Source of the DNA: an uncultured Flavobacteriales bacterium
GTDB lineage: Bacteria > Bacteroidota > Bacteroidia > Palsa-965
Reading direction: 5' to 3'
Length of the DNA: 64,000 nt
NCBI GenBank assembly: GCA_937974275.1
Contig: CALJIF010000055.1
Location: forward strand, 48,093 to 112,092
Both the position numbers and the translations under genes were made by a program. Position 1 is the first letter of the stretch; every line of letters begins with the position of its first letter. This document shows positions 43,251 to 51,775 of the stretch, in pieces. Below the pieces are notes generated by a model. That model did not search any database. It had not been told where the DNA came from and saw only the letters and a program-made list of their open reading frames with translations.

Positions 43251-44090
43251 TTAGTTAGCGGATTTAATCCACTTTAACGGTGCGGAAACATTTACACGTA
43301 GCGTGTAAATTCCGGATGATAGATCTCCTATCGAAATTTCTGTTGTTGTTCCGGTGAGCACACCGGTGAGCACCACGCGCCCTTGCATATCATACACTTC
43401 AAATGGTGTATTGCTAGTGAAATTATCATTACGAATAATTAATACGTCATTTGCAGGCACAGGACTTAAGGTTATATCCGATGCGTTCGGAATTTCTTGT
43501 TCACCTACAGAACAGTTGTAAAATGTATATGACATAACAACCCCCGGGTTGGCAACGTAGTTCGGACAGATTGCAGGCGAACCTTGCACCGTGTAGTTTC
43601 CGGTATATGTAACAATTAGTGTATCGTTAGTTTGCCCTTGCAACGGTGCGTTATTATTGAACCATTGAATATTTACTGTGTACGGCGACATCAAAATAAG
43701 CAACAACGTATCGCCTGCACAAACCATAAAATTCCCCATGCTATCCACAGTAAATGGACCATCGGTCATGACTGTTGCACCTGCAAATACCCAACTGTCC
43801 ACCAATACTTGCGGTGACATTTCTGTGCAGGCATTTAATGTAGCTTCAACCGAAAAATTATATCCTGCATCCTGAGCAGCAGATACCACCAGAAATTGAT
43901 TCGTTGCACCCGGAATAGCAACATTATTCTTATACCATTGGTAGCTGTCGTATTGCTGCGTCCAAAGTGTATCCGATTCGTTCGGACACAAAATAGGTGC
44001 AGATGGTGTAATTGTTGGATCGAAAGCACATTGCGCAGAAGCCCCTGTGTAAAGAGCCAGTGCCGTAATGAAAGTAGCGAGTTGTTTCAT
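43251..44090 (-). CDS. Secreted protein with T9SS type A sorting domain
   Basis: 279 residues from the start at 44090, which opens a signal peptide (MKQLATFITALALYTGASAQ). The middle has two Ig-like or lectin-like beta segments (SDTLWTQQYDSYQWYKNNVAIPG and LSPYTVNIQWFNNNAPLQG). The C-terminus LSPVPANDVLIIRNDNF ... GIYTLRVNV is a type A sorting domain with a slightly unusual tail (PLKWIKSAN). Its own promoter may be TTTTCTTTG about 20 nt upstream. The site at 44327–44362 lies upstream, but a terminator falls between them, so direct control is doubtful. Confidence 0.85.
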   Translation of the reverse strand: MKQLATFITALALYTGASAQCAFDPTITPSAPILCPNESDTLWTQQYDSYQWYKNNVAIPGATNQFLVVSAAQDAGYNFSVEATLNACTEMSPQVLVDSWVFAGATVMTDGPFTVDSMGNFMVCAGDTLLLILMSPYTVNIQWFNNNAPLQGQTNDTLIVTYTGNYTVQGSPAICPNYVANPGVVMSYTFYNCSVGEQEIPNASDITLSPVPANDVLIIRNDNFTSNTPFEVYDMQGRVVLTGVLTGTTTEISIGDLSSGIYTLRVNVSAPLKWIKSAN

Positions 44091-44182
44091 GTTGAATAAA
44101 TTTAGTCTACACAAAGAAAAGTAATGTGCAGCCCAACAAATAATGAAACGCACTCAATTATGAGGAATTCAACTCCAATAAA

Positions 44183-44216
44183 CTAAAAATGGGCAGCTTT
44201 TAAAAACTGCCCATTT
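44183..44216 (-). terminator. Terminator of the SBBP gene and of the candidate RNA at 44.2 kb
   Basis: A 10-bp stem AAATGGGCAG / CTGCCCATTT with a 10-nt loop. On the minus strand it is followed by TTTTT (44182–44186), so it ends leftward transcripts. Confidence 0.88.
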
Positions 44217-44288
44217 CGTTCATCTATTTGCGGGGTTGGCAAACGATAAACGTTCGCTTTAATTGTACAAAACCCTATTACCAAACTC
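44183..44288 (-). ncRNA. Candidate small RNA from a LytTR-type promoter in the SBBP 3' UTR
   Basis: Within 44091–44368, the minus strand carries the site of paired GACTTTGT repeats (44327–44362), then TACATTCG (44293–44300) exactly 27 nt downstream, and a terminator at 44183–44216. The interval has no ATG ORF longer than 7 codons. It holds a 7-bp hairpin (GCGAACG with CGTTTGC, one wobble). A transcript of about 100 nt is predicted. Readthrough into the cargo gene at 44090 is an alternative. All from sequence; no RNA data. Confidence 0.4.
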
Positions 44289-44292
44289 AAGT

Positions 44293-44362
44293 CGAATGTA
44301 TCCTTTACAACACGTTCCAACAACAATGACTTTGTGAACCGCACATTTGACTTTGTGAACCG
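44293..44362 (-). promoter_or_regulatory. LytTR-type site 1 with -7 element
   Basis: Plus-strand copies of TGACTTTGTGAACCG at 44327–44341 and 44348–44362 are exactly 21 bp apart. Read on the minus strand they contain ACGGTTCAC, close to the LytTR consensus (A/T)(A/C)(C/A)GTTN(A/G)(T/G). The -7 element TACATTCG is at 44293–44300, with 27 nt between. Confidence 0.7.
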
Positions 44363-44368
44363 TAAAGA

Positions 44369-46405
44369 CTACTGCTTCATCAATTTTAAGGTGCGTCCGG
44401 TTTTAACTTCAGTTACGAAGTAAGTACCGATTTCCAAATGCTGAACCGACAACATACCATCCTGAGGAATAGTTTCCGTAGACAACACTCTTCCGGTAAC
44501 ATCAGTAATTCTCACAATGGACTGCGCAGGTAATGAAACTTTGATGAAATCTTGTGCAGGGTTAGGGTAAATAGCAAAATTGGAGGCAGATGCATTAAAT
44601 TCTATACCTGTATTGAATACATTGATACAACTTGATGTATCCGTGCAATTGTTTAGTGTAATGATAACAGCGTAACTACCGTTCATCGTAACAAAGTAAA
44701 ATTGCCCGTTCGCTCCGGGAATCGGCGCATTATTATTGCTACAATCGATCCATTGATATATTGCTCCACTTTGCTGAGCATAAAGAACCGGTGCATTATT
44801 CGACACGGTCAAATCAATTGGAGGACTTACATTAACCAGATTTATAGTAATCACGCTATCGCATCCTGCAACATTCGGAATTGTAGCTGTATATGTTCCT
44901 GCTGTTGTGTAAACGTTTCCATCGGGTGCAGAATAACTTCCGCATGCCGTTTCTACAATCGTTGCCACAGTATTAATACAAGCACCTAAGCGCACTATAA
45001 ATCCATCCTGATCATCTGTATATACATTATGAGTGCCGTTATATGGGTTAAGATCAGCCCCATCCTGAAATTTGCCGCCTAAAATTAGAACATCTGTTAT
45101 ATCAAGATGCAAACATAACATCTCATCCACGCCGGCACCGCCTATACGAAATGCTTCGAGGTAGTTACCCGCTGAATCAAGTATATTTACAAAGGCATCA
45201 TACACACCTGCCGAGGTCAAATTGCTCACACCCGCACCCGGATCGAAATCCACTGTTAAATCAAACTTTCCTCCTACATATACATTGCCTGCTGCATCAA
45301 CATCAACACACATTCCATAATCTACTCCTGTATTTCCGAAACTTCTCGCCCATGCGAAAGACCCGAACGGATTCAACTTAATAATAACCGCATCCTGCCA
45401 TCCTGCAGAGGTTAAGTTGTAGACGCCGGGGCCCGGATCAAAATCAGCAGTATTCTCAAAAAAACCTGCGATGTACATCGTGCCATCAGCCTCGAATTGT
45501 AAATCCTCCAGATAATCATTTCCTGTACCACCAAATGTGAGCGCATTAAGATAATTGCCACCAATATCCAGCGCACATAAATAACCTTCGTATGCACCTG
45601 AAGAAGTGCGGTTAGATACAGCCGCACTCGGGTCGAAATCACATGTATTGGTAAATTGGCCAATAACCATAACAACTCCTGCAGGATCCAATTCCAAATC
45701 GGTACCCTGACCAATACAATTAGGTCCGCCGAAGTTTTTACCCCATAAGAGTCCACCGGCACTGTTCAATTTCCACACAAAGGAATCACGCGGTCCCAGT
45801 GCACTGGTTGAAACTACGGCTGAATTTGGATCCCAATCAATTTGTCCTGAAAAAAAACCTGTAGTATAAACATGCCCATTAATATCTACCCCAATAGCAT
45901 TGCTATGCTCCACACTTCCTCCGCCCAATCGTTTGGCCCAAAAAAATTGACCTCCGGAGGATAGTTTCACAACAAAAACATCGTAACCTCCAACTGAAGT
46001 CATATTATCAACTCCCGCACCCGGGTTAAAATCACAGACACCGTTAAAGTCTCCCGTAACGTAAACATTACCGGATGCATCAACCGCAATTCCATTTCCG
46101 CTTTCCGTAGATGCCGCACCGCCCATGGATACTGCCCAAATAAGATTTCCGACAGAATCCATCTTAGTAACAAAAATATCATAGCCTCCTGTCGATGTTA
46201 AACTAGTAACACCGGGCCCCGGATCAAAATCAACCACGTCGGAAAAATATCCCGTTGAATAGACGTTTCCTTGTGCATCGGTAGTAATAGCTTCCACTGA
46301 TGAAAAATTCATCCCCGAAAACTGGTGCGCCCAGCTGAAACTTTGAGCCGATAGGAATGCACAACATTGGAAAAATAAAATGGAGAGAGTAAGAGTTAAA
46401 CGCAT
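44369..46405 (-). CDS. SBBP-repeat secreted protein with T9SS type A sorting domain
   Basis: 678 residues. The signal peptide ends FLSAQ. About eight SBBP-type beta-propeller units follow (SDVVDFDPGPGVTSLTSTGGYD, GNVYVTGDFNGVCDFNPGAGV, IYIAGFFENTADFDPGPGV), residues ~25–480, each with a DxxGNVY strand. A cystine-rich Ig-like pair and a type A sorting domain (AIYPNPAQDFIKVSLPAQ ... GTYFVTEVKTGRTLKL) complete it. The repeat DFDPGAGV is unusually regular. It is likely an extracellular adhesin or enzyme scaffold. Site 2 and a TAAGTTTG element lie just upstream, so it is a prime candidate target of the LytTR regulator at 47.6 kb. Confidence 0.88.
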   Translation of the reverse strand: MRLTLTLSILFFQCCAFLSAQSFSWAHQFSGMNFSSVEAITTDAQGNVYSTGYFSDVVDFDPGPGVTSLTSTGGYDIFVTKMDSVGNLIWAVSMGGAASTESGNGIAVDASGNVYVTGDFNGVCDFNPGAGVDNMTSVGGYDVFVVKLSSGGQFFWAKRLGGGSVEHSNAIGVDINGHVYTTGFFSGQIDWDPNSAVVSTSALGPRDSFVWKLNSAGGLLWGKNFGGPNCIGQGTDLELDPAGVVMVIGQFTNTCDFDPSAAVSNRTSSGAYEGYLCALDIGGNYLNALTFGGTGNDYLEDLQFEADGTMYIAGFFENTADFDPGPGVYNLTSAGWQDAVIIKLNPFGSFAWARSFGNTGVDYGMCVDVDAAGNVYVGGKFDLTVDFDPGAGVSNLTSAGVYDAFVNILDSAGNYLEAFRIGGAGVDEMLCLHLDITDVLILGGKFQDGADLNPYNGTHNVYTDDQDGFIVRLGACINTVATIVETACGSYSAPDGNVYTTAGTYTATIPNVAGCDSVITINLVNVSPPIDLTVSNNAPVLYAQQSGAIYQWIDCSNNNAPIPGANGQFYFVTMNGSYAVIITLNNCTDTSSCINVFNTGIEFNASASNFAIYPNPAQDFIKVSLPAQSIVRITDVTGRVLSTETIPQDGMLSVQHLEIGTYFVTEVKTGRTLKLMKQ

Positions 46406-46428
46406 AATGTATGAATGTAAAGTTTAAC

Positions 46429-46499
46429 CAAACTTAACTGTTGCAATTAGGACTTTGCTAATAGACTTTGTGAACTGCACAGATGACTTTGTAAGTCGC
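46429..46499 (-). promoter_or_regulatory. LytTR-type site 2 with -7 element
   Basis: GACTTTGTGAACTGC (46464–46478) and GACTTTGTAAGTCGC (46485–46499) are 21 bp apart, plus an extra GACTTTG at 46451. The -7 element TAAGTTTG (46429–46436, minus strand) lies exactly 27 nt from the first copy. It is 24 nt upstream of the SBBP gene start. Confidence 0.75.
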
Positions 46500-46507
46500 A
46501 AGACAAT

Positions 46508-46536
46508 AAAAAAGTCGGGTAAATACCCGACCTTTT
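46508..46536 (-). terminator. Terminator of the LamG-domain gene
   Basis: GTCGGGT / ACCCGAC, a 7-bp stem with a 4-nt loop. On the minus strand it is followed by TTTTTTATTG. It separates the LamG gene transcript from site 2. Confidence 0.82.
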
Positions 46537-46561
46537 AAATCACAAAGTATATTGAATCCGG

Positions 46562-47527
46562 TTACTGTTTGATTAGCTTCTTCCTTGCAATAATTGCTCC
46601 GTTATCATCTAAAACGTTCATGAAATAAACACCGGTCGCAAATCCGGAAAGGTTAATTGACTTAGTGTTACTTGCTGTTAAAACGACACGACCATTAATA
46701 TCTAATACTGCAACATTTGAGTTGATGTTCCAACTGAAAACTTCATTTGACGGATTCGGAAACACGATAAAATTCGATGCACCGAATTCAGACATTCCGA
46801 TAGTAGTCGGATTCGGATCGTTGTATAAACTATCCACACCTGCAGCACTTAAAAAACGATTATAAAATTTGATATCATCAAGTTTACCATTAAAATACTG
46901 CCCTTGTCCATATTCCAATTTACCGGCTAAAAGAGAAGCACCCGCCACGTCAAGATTCATGGAGCTTGGAACAAATGTTGAAGCTGCATAAAGAGCTCCA
47001 TCCACATACATTTCGGTTGCAGAATCCGGATCGTGATTCAGTACGATATGATGCCATGCACCCATTAAGCTTACCGGAGTTACAGAACGCCAAGTAAAGT
47101 CGCTTCCTACAATAAATGTGGTTACTGTATCAACTGCAGGAATGCCGAAAAGGTCTCCTCCAACCAAGAAATTGTACTGATCGAAAGTGCTCGTGCTTCG
47201 TTTACCCAACACTTGAGATAACTGTGGAGTTGTATAATACAACCAAAACGACATGGCGAAACTACTTGAATCCATTCTGAACTCGGACGAATCACCAAAG
47301 TCGATGTAATCATCAATACCATCGAAGGAATACGCATGATTTGCGTTCCCGAATCGGTCGGTGGTAATTGTAGCGCCATATACAGCACCATCGTTATCAC
47401 CGGTTTCATCAACTGCCGTTCCGGCGTTAAACGAATACGATGCAATTAGACCATTTGTTGGAGCTTGGGCTTTCAAAGCGCAAGCAGATGCAAAAACTAA
47501 AAAGAGAAATGTAAACGTTGATTTCAT
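46562..47527 (-). CDS. LamG-domain secreted protein with T9SS type A sorting domain
   Basis: 321 residues. Signal peptide ending CALKAQ. A LamG/concanavalin-like domain fills residues ~22–235 (GLIASYSFNAGTAVDETGDND, HAYSFDGIDDYIDFGD, AWHHIVLNHD, GKLDDIKFYNRFLSAAGVD), then the C-terminal type A sorting domain (FIVFPNPSNEVFSWNIN ... GVYFMNVLDDNGAII). LamG domains bind sugars or proteins. Site 3 and a TAGTTTCG element are 21–90 nt upstream of the start. It is the nearest gene downstream of the LytTR regulator. Confidence 0.9.
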   Translation of the reverse strand: MKSTFTFLFLVFASACALKAQAPTNGLIASYSFNAGTAVDETGDNDGAVYGATITTDRFGNANHAYSFDGIDDYIDFGDSSEFRMDSSSFAMSFWLYYTTPQLSQVLGKRSTSTFDQYNFLVGGDLFGIPAVDTVTTFIVGSDFTWRSVTPVSLMGAWHHIVLNHDPDSATEMYVDGALYAASTFVPSSMNLDVAGASLLAGKLEYGQGQYFNGKLDDIKFYNRFLSAAGVDSLYNDPNPTTIGMSEFGASNFIVFPNPSNEVFSWNINSNVAVLDINGRVVLTASNTKSINLSGFATGVYFMNVLDDNGAIIARKKLIKQ

Positions 47528-47547
47528 AGCTGAATGAGGGTTTGCTA

Positions 47548-47617
47548 CGAAACTACTTCAAGTCCGGTATTAGATTTCGCGTGACTTTGTAAAGCGATCA
47601 GTTGACTTTGTAAAGCG
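47548..47617 (-). promoter_or_regulatory. LytTR-type site 3 with -7 element
   Basis: TGACTTTGTAAAGCG occurs at 47582–47596 and 47603–47617, period 21 bp. The -7 element TAGTTTCG (47548–47555, minus strand) lies 27 nt from the first GAC. It stands between the regulator's stop codon (47630) and the LamG gene start (47527). Confidence 0.75.
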
Positions 47618-47629
47618 AAATATTTATAC

Positions 47630-48388
47630 CTATTCCGACTTCATGCGCGACAAAATATCGTCCCGTCTGTCACGTGCTACATCCAGCTCGGCTCCATTAT
47701 TTAACACTAAGGTTCCTCTTCCCTTTCTATCGAATCGAACTACATGATGTAAATTGACCAAATACGATCGGTGCGCACGAACAAAATTCCTGTGGTTTTC
47801 TAAAACACTTTCGAAATACTTTAAGTTTTTGGAAATGGTAATGTGTTTTTTACCATCCAGATAGACATGTGTGTAAGAACCATCTGCTTCAATGTAGGTT
47901 AATCGAGACAATTCAATATTCTCGTAACCGTTAAATACAGGAACTGCAATGTAAGTAGGTTCATCCGCTTGAATGTTTGCAAGAAATCCCGCGATGCGTT
48001 CTCGTCCGCGGTCTGCTTCGCTGTTTCGAAGAACTTTTTCGATAGCTTCTTTCACATGCGATTCCTGAATAGGCTTCAATAAATAATCTACCGCCGATAA
48101 TCGAAACGCATCAACTGCATATTCATTATACGCTGTAGTGAAAACAATTTGGGCATTAGATCCCGACTTGAATAATTCTTCTGCCAACTGAATTCCTGAC
48201 TTTCCGGGCATTTCAATATCTAAGAATATGACATCCGGATTTACTTCTGCAATTAGAGAAATTCCATTAGCAACATTCTCTGCCTCACCAGCGACAATCA
48301 ACTGATTACTCAAATCCTTTAACATCAGTCGCAGTAATTTACGTGCTTGTCCGGAATCATCTATAATAATGGATTTCAGTTCAGTCAT
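47630..48388 (-). CDS. LytTR-family DNA-binding response regulator
   Basis: 252 residues from the start at 48388 (MTELKSIIIDD); slightly longer alternatives overlap the kinase gene. The receiver domain holds acidic Asp10–Asp11, phosphoacceptor Asp57 (VIFLDIEMPG), and the switch Lys105 (DYLLKPI). The C-terminal LytTR domain (about 150–250) has IEADGSYTHVYLDG, FVRAHRSYLVNLHHV and LVLNNGAELDVARDRRDDIL. It overlaps the kinase stop by 8 nt, so the two are a translationally coupled pair. The GACTTTGT repeat sites at 47.6, 46.5 and 44.3 kb lie in the T9SS cargo genes just downstream and are its likely targets. Confidence 0.95.
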   Translation of the reverse strand: MTELKSIIIDDSGQARKLLRLMLKDLSNQLIVAGEAENVANGISLIAEVNPDVIFLDIEMPGKSGIQLAEELFKSGSNAQIVFTTAYNEYAVDAFRLSAVDYLLKPIQESHVKEAIEKVLRNSEADRGRERIAGFLANIQADEPTYIAVPVFNGYENIELSRLTYIEADGSYTHVYLDGKKHITISKNLKYFESVLENHRNFVRAHRSYLVNLHHVVRFDRKGRGTLVLNNGAELDVARDRRDDILSRMKSE

Positions 48389-51332
48389 AGTTCTTCGCAT
48401 CAATTCTCAATTCAACTGTTGTGCCGGCAGGATTTCCGTTATCATCTAAGAGGTCCACATAAACCACACCGACAATTCCTTTACGTTGTGAATTTAATAA
48501 ACGAATGCGACGTTCGGTAGCACCTGTAGCAAAGGAGCTGTGCTTTTTATTGCGGTCCTCATTAATTGCAGCTGCAGCATTCCTACCAACACCATTATCG
48601 CTGATTTTTACCGTTAACACCTGTTCTTGCTCATCAAAGTGTAATCCGATAGTCAACAACTTGCTTCCTGTCTTATGTCGCAAGCCATGTTTAAGTGCAT
48701 TCTCCACATAAGGTTGAATTAACAACGAAGGAATTCTCAGATCCAATATTTCGGGATCATCTGCAATAATTTCAAGTGTTGGTTCCGAATCAAATTGTAA
48801 CGCTTCTAATTCGAAATACAATTTCACTAATTCCAACTCTTGTTCCAATTTTACCATAGGAATTCCGCTCATATGCAATACTCTTCTCACCAAATCTGAA
48901 AATCGATCGAGGTACAACGATGCTTGCTTCTTATCATTTTCATAAATGAATCCTTTAATCGAATTCAAAACATTAAAAATAAAATGCGGATTCATTTGTG
49001 CCGTGAGTGCTGTTTGTTGCGACAATCGGGCTTCATTGACTAATCGTAATTGCTTCAGATCGGAAAGTTGTTTTGCTCGCAAGCGCTTAATATAAATTGC
49101 AAACACGGAGGTAACGAAAATAATCACCACAATGATCATGATGACATAAAACCACCAGCGTTGCCAAAAGGGAGGTATCACGCGAAATGTTCCGACAGTA
49201 TGTATCGGTGTAACATTTCCTGCCGCATCACGAACAATTACTTGCAATGCCCATTCTCCCGGTGGAAACCCGGAAAAATTCAGCACTCCATCAATCAACG
49301 TTACAAACGTCCATTCGTCACCATTTGATGTAAACCGATAACCGACGTTATAACCTTCCTCAGAGCTGAATCCCACAACATCTGCCGATAAGGATAAATT
49401 TCCGTTGAATGGAAGTTCAATAATATCGCCACTAGGTAAACGCATCACTTCACCACTCACGTTTATTTCACGAAGTAATAATCTCGGTAATTTTCGCTTG
49501 GGATGAACAGTAACAGGAAACCAATTTATTCCGGCCGAAGTACTGATGTACACATTGGATTTGTCGGTAAACAGATATTCCACATTATTCGAAATCAATC
49601 CATCGTTTCTGTCTAATCTCTGAGGTTGATTTTCATTCGGATTAAAAAACAACAAGCCTGAACTTGTGGTCATCCAAATACGATTCCCGCTGTTCACCAA
49701 TTGTTTTGGAAATTGTCCTGATGCTGATCTGTAAAACACTTGAGGGGTTTCGCTCTGATTTATACGATAGACAATTCCACCGGCAGTGGAGAATAACCAT
49801 TCACCGGGTGAAAAACCTTGACATAATGTATATATGACAGAATCAGTAAAATATGTTTTTACTCGTCTATAGCCATTGCCGTTTCGCGCGTACAGTGTCA
49901 AACCGGAATTTGTTGCAACAGCCAAAGTTTTGCCGTCGCTTTCAAAAGCAGCCACACGAGATGGCGTGTCTGATAATTTATCTATCACGTCAGGATGATC
50001 TGAAGAGGCCACTCTATATGTTCCGGATCGGGAACAATAAATGGCTTCCGATTCCCGGAATAAAATGTAACGCAACGAACTAAACTTACCGTGAATTAGC
50101 TCTGTTTTATTACCTACAATCCGGTATAAAAAACCGTTGGATGCAATTTCATACTGACGTTCAAATGAATTCCAACCCATAAATTGAATATCCGAATTTT
50201 GCTCTCGCACTATGGGAGTACTCGCTCCGGTTGAATCGAAAAGCAGTACATCTCCGTTCTGTTTAGAAGCGAGACATGTTATACCGTTCGATGTGCACAT
50301 CGTAAAATGCGCGTCATCGCTTAGTTTCCAATGTTTAATAGCTGTGTTACTGCAACGTAACAAACCTTCGTACAAAGTTGAAAACCAGTAATTCCCTTCC
50401 TGATCGTAATGAACATCGGTAATCACTTTGTCTTTAAACCAGTGTGTAGCTTCACCGGTTTGTGGATGATAACGAACCACACCGTTATAAGTGCAAATCC
50501 ACCAATAATCATTTAACATTACCAGATTAGTAAGCTTAGTACCTTCAGGCAGCATGGACAATCCCGGTATCTCAATGTTCTCGAACTTTTCGCGATTCAA
50601 TCGCATGATCAACTGAGAAAACTTATGCATCATATACCATTCACCGCGCGATTCGAACAACATGTAGCTGACAGCACTAACCGGCGATCGTTGGTAAAAG
50701 TCTCCTCCATAGCGCTGCACAGTTTTCCCATCCCATCTATAGACATAATTCACGCCGGCAAACCACACAATGGTATCCCGGGTAATAATGGGTGTTCCGG
50801 TGAATAAACCGATGTCCTTTTTTAGTGCTTCGGAAATAGCAGGAACTTCCACTACTTTTGTTGCCCCCGGGTATAACACATACAATCCGTTATCACCTGC
50901 AACCCAAACACGACCTAATGAGTCGCAAGCCACTTGAGAAGCAAAAGTGTGTGGTGTAGGAATAACTGTTAACGTAGAATCCCATCGCAACAATTCCCCG
51001 GAAAAATTAATACCGTACACTACATTGTTCGGTGCAATCGTAAATCCGGTTGCGGCTTTCGAACGTGCACCCTTTGCATCAAAAGAAGTAGCTGTAATTC
51101 CGTTAAATCTTGTTATACCAAAATCAGTTCCGCCATATAAATAACCATCTCCGTTTTGAAATATGTTGTAAACCGTATTTCCCGGAAAACCATTATCCGC
51201 ATTGTATTTCCGATACGATGGATTTTGCGCGCCCAACTCCAAAGAAAAAAACACAACCAACAGCACCATTAGAACGAAACTTAACTGTTTGTTCAAAACT
51301 CCGGCATACCGTTGTCGCAAAAAAATTACCAT
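48381..51332 (-). CDS. LytS-type sensor histidine kinase with periplasmic propeller
   Basis: 983 residues. A signal or anchor (to ELGAQ) is followed by a two-component-regulator propeller (about 37–640; NGDGYLYGGTDFGITRFNGI, GRVWVAGDNGLYVLY), a Y_Y_Y domain (about 640–715) and a membrane helix (about 725–750). The cytoplasmic His_kinase domain has phosphoacceptor His783 (QMNPHFIFNVLN), then an ATPase domain with N-box Asn878 (PYVENALKHG) and the DNGVG motif. It senses an extracytoplasmic ligand and phosphorylates the LytTR partner, whose gene overlaps by 8 nt. Its gene overlaps the Gre-like gene by 7 nt. Confidence 0.94.
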   Translation of the reverse strand: MVIFLRQRYAGVLNKQLSFVLMVLLVVFFSLELGAQNPSYRKYNADNGFPGNTVYNIFQNGDGYLYGGTDFGITRFNGITATSFDAKGARSKAATGFTIAPNNVVYGINFSGELLRWDSTLTVIPTPHTFASQVACDSLGRVWVAGDNGLYVLYPGATKVVEVPAISEALKKDIGLFTGTPIITRDTIVWFAGVNYVYRWDGKTVQRYGGDFYQRSPVSAVSYMLFESRGEWYMMHKFSQLIMRLNREKFENIEIPGLSMLPEGTKLTNLVMLNDYWWICTYNGVVRYHPQTGEATHWFKDKVITDVHYDQEGNYWFSTLYEGLLRCSNTAIKHWKLSDDAHFTMCTSNGITCLASKQNGDVLLFDSTGASTPIVREQNSDIQFMGWNSFERQYEIASNGFLYRIVGNKTELIHGKFSSLRYILFRESEAIYCSRSGTYRVASSDHPDVIDKLSDTPSRVAAFESDGKTLAVATNSGLTLYARNGNGYRRVKTYFTDSVIYTLCQGFSPGEWLFSTAGGIVYRINQSETPQVFYRSASGQFPKQLVNSGNRIWMTTSSGLLFFNPNENQPQRLDRNDGLISNNVEYLFTDKSNVYISTSAGINWFPVTVHPKRKLPRLLLREINVSGEVMRLPSGDIIELPFNGNLSLSADVVGFSSEEGYNVGYRFTSNGDEWTFVTLIDGVLNFSGFPPGEWALQVIVRDAAGNVTPIHTVGTFRVIPPFWQRWWFYVIMIIVVIIFVTSVFAIYIKRLRAKQLSDLKQLRLVNEARLSQQTALTAQMNPHFIFNVLNSIKGFIYENDKKQASLYLDRFSDLVRRVLHMSGIPMVKLEQELELVKLYFELEALQFDSEPTLEIIADDPEILDLRIPSLLIQPYVENALKHGLRHKTGSKLLTIGLHFDEQEQVLTVKISDNGVGRNAAAAINEDRNKKHSSFATGATERRIRLLNSQRKGIVGVVYVDLLDDNGNPAGTTVELRIDAKNYD

Positions 51333-51769
51333 ATACCGCGTATGATTATGTCAGATCCATTCATCACTACTCGTTCTGATGTCTGTTTCTGCATGAGCAA
51401 CTTTCCCAACGGCGACCCGGAACTGATGCACCGTAGTTTATTTCCTTCGAAATCTATAATAAGATTTGGTACAGCTATATAAAACCAACCTATAGATGTT
51501 TCAACAACGCTACCGGAACGAACGATATCCGAGGTTTCAACCGAAAGGCGCTCCATTACTTGTAACTGCTGTTCAATGTTGCTGATCGCCTGACTCAACT
51601 TCTCCTGCTCCAAATGTACCTGTGCACGCGTGGTTTCATGTTTGTCGCCAACAGAACTTTTAGAATCGTTAGCGGCATCTTCAATCAATTGTTGCATGTG
51701 TTGCTGTAACCCATGCAACGAATCTTGCAATTGTTGTATTACAGTACGATGTAACTTCAACTTATCCAT
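51326..51769 (-). CDS. Gre-like protein (coiled coil plus C-terminal Gre fold)
   Basis: 147 residues. An N-terminal coiled coil (about 1–80, rich in Gln/Leu/Glu; contains DAANDSKSSVGDKHET) is followed by a C-terminal beta segment ISSGSPLGKLLMQKQTSERV, the GreA/GreB-type ending. Such short proteins are often misnamed 3-oxoacyl-ACP synthase in Bacteroidota. They may bind in the RNA polymerase secondary channel like Gre factors, but the acidic tip residues are not obvious. It lies 6 bp after the Uup-type gene and overlaps the kinase gene by 7 nt. The link to signalling is probably operon placement only. Confidence 0.72.
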   Translation of the reverse strand: MDKLKLHRTVIQQLQDSLHGLQQHMQQLIEDAANDSKSSVGDKHETTRAQVHLEQEKLSQAISNIEQQLQVMERLSVETSDIVRSGSVVETSIGWFYIAVPNLIIDFEGNKLRCISSGSPLGKLLMQKQTSERVVMNGSDIIIRGIW

Positions 51770-51775
51770 AATTGC

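Noticed and set aside
44183..44288. 35-codon TTG-start peptide in the candidate small RNA interval
   Set aside because: No ATG, no ribosome-binding context, and it runs through the terminator stem.
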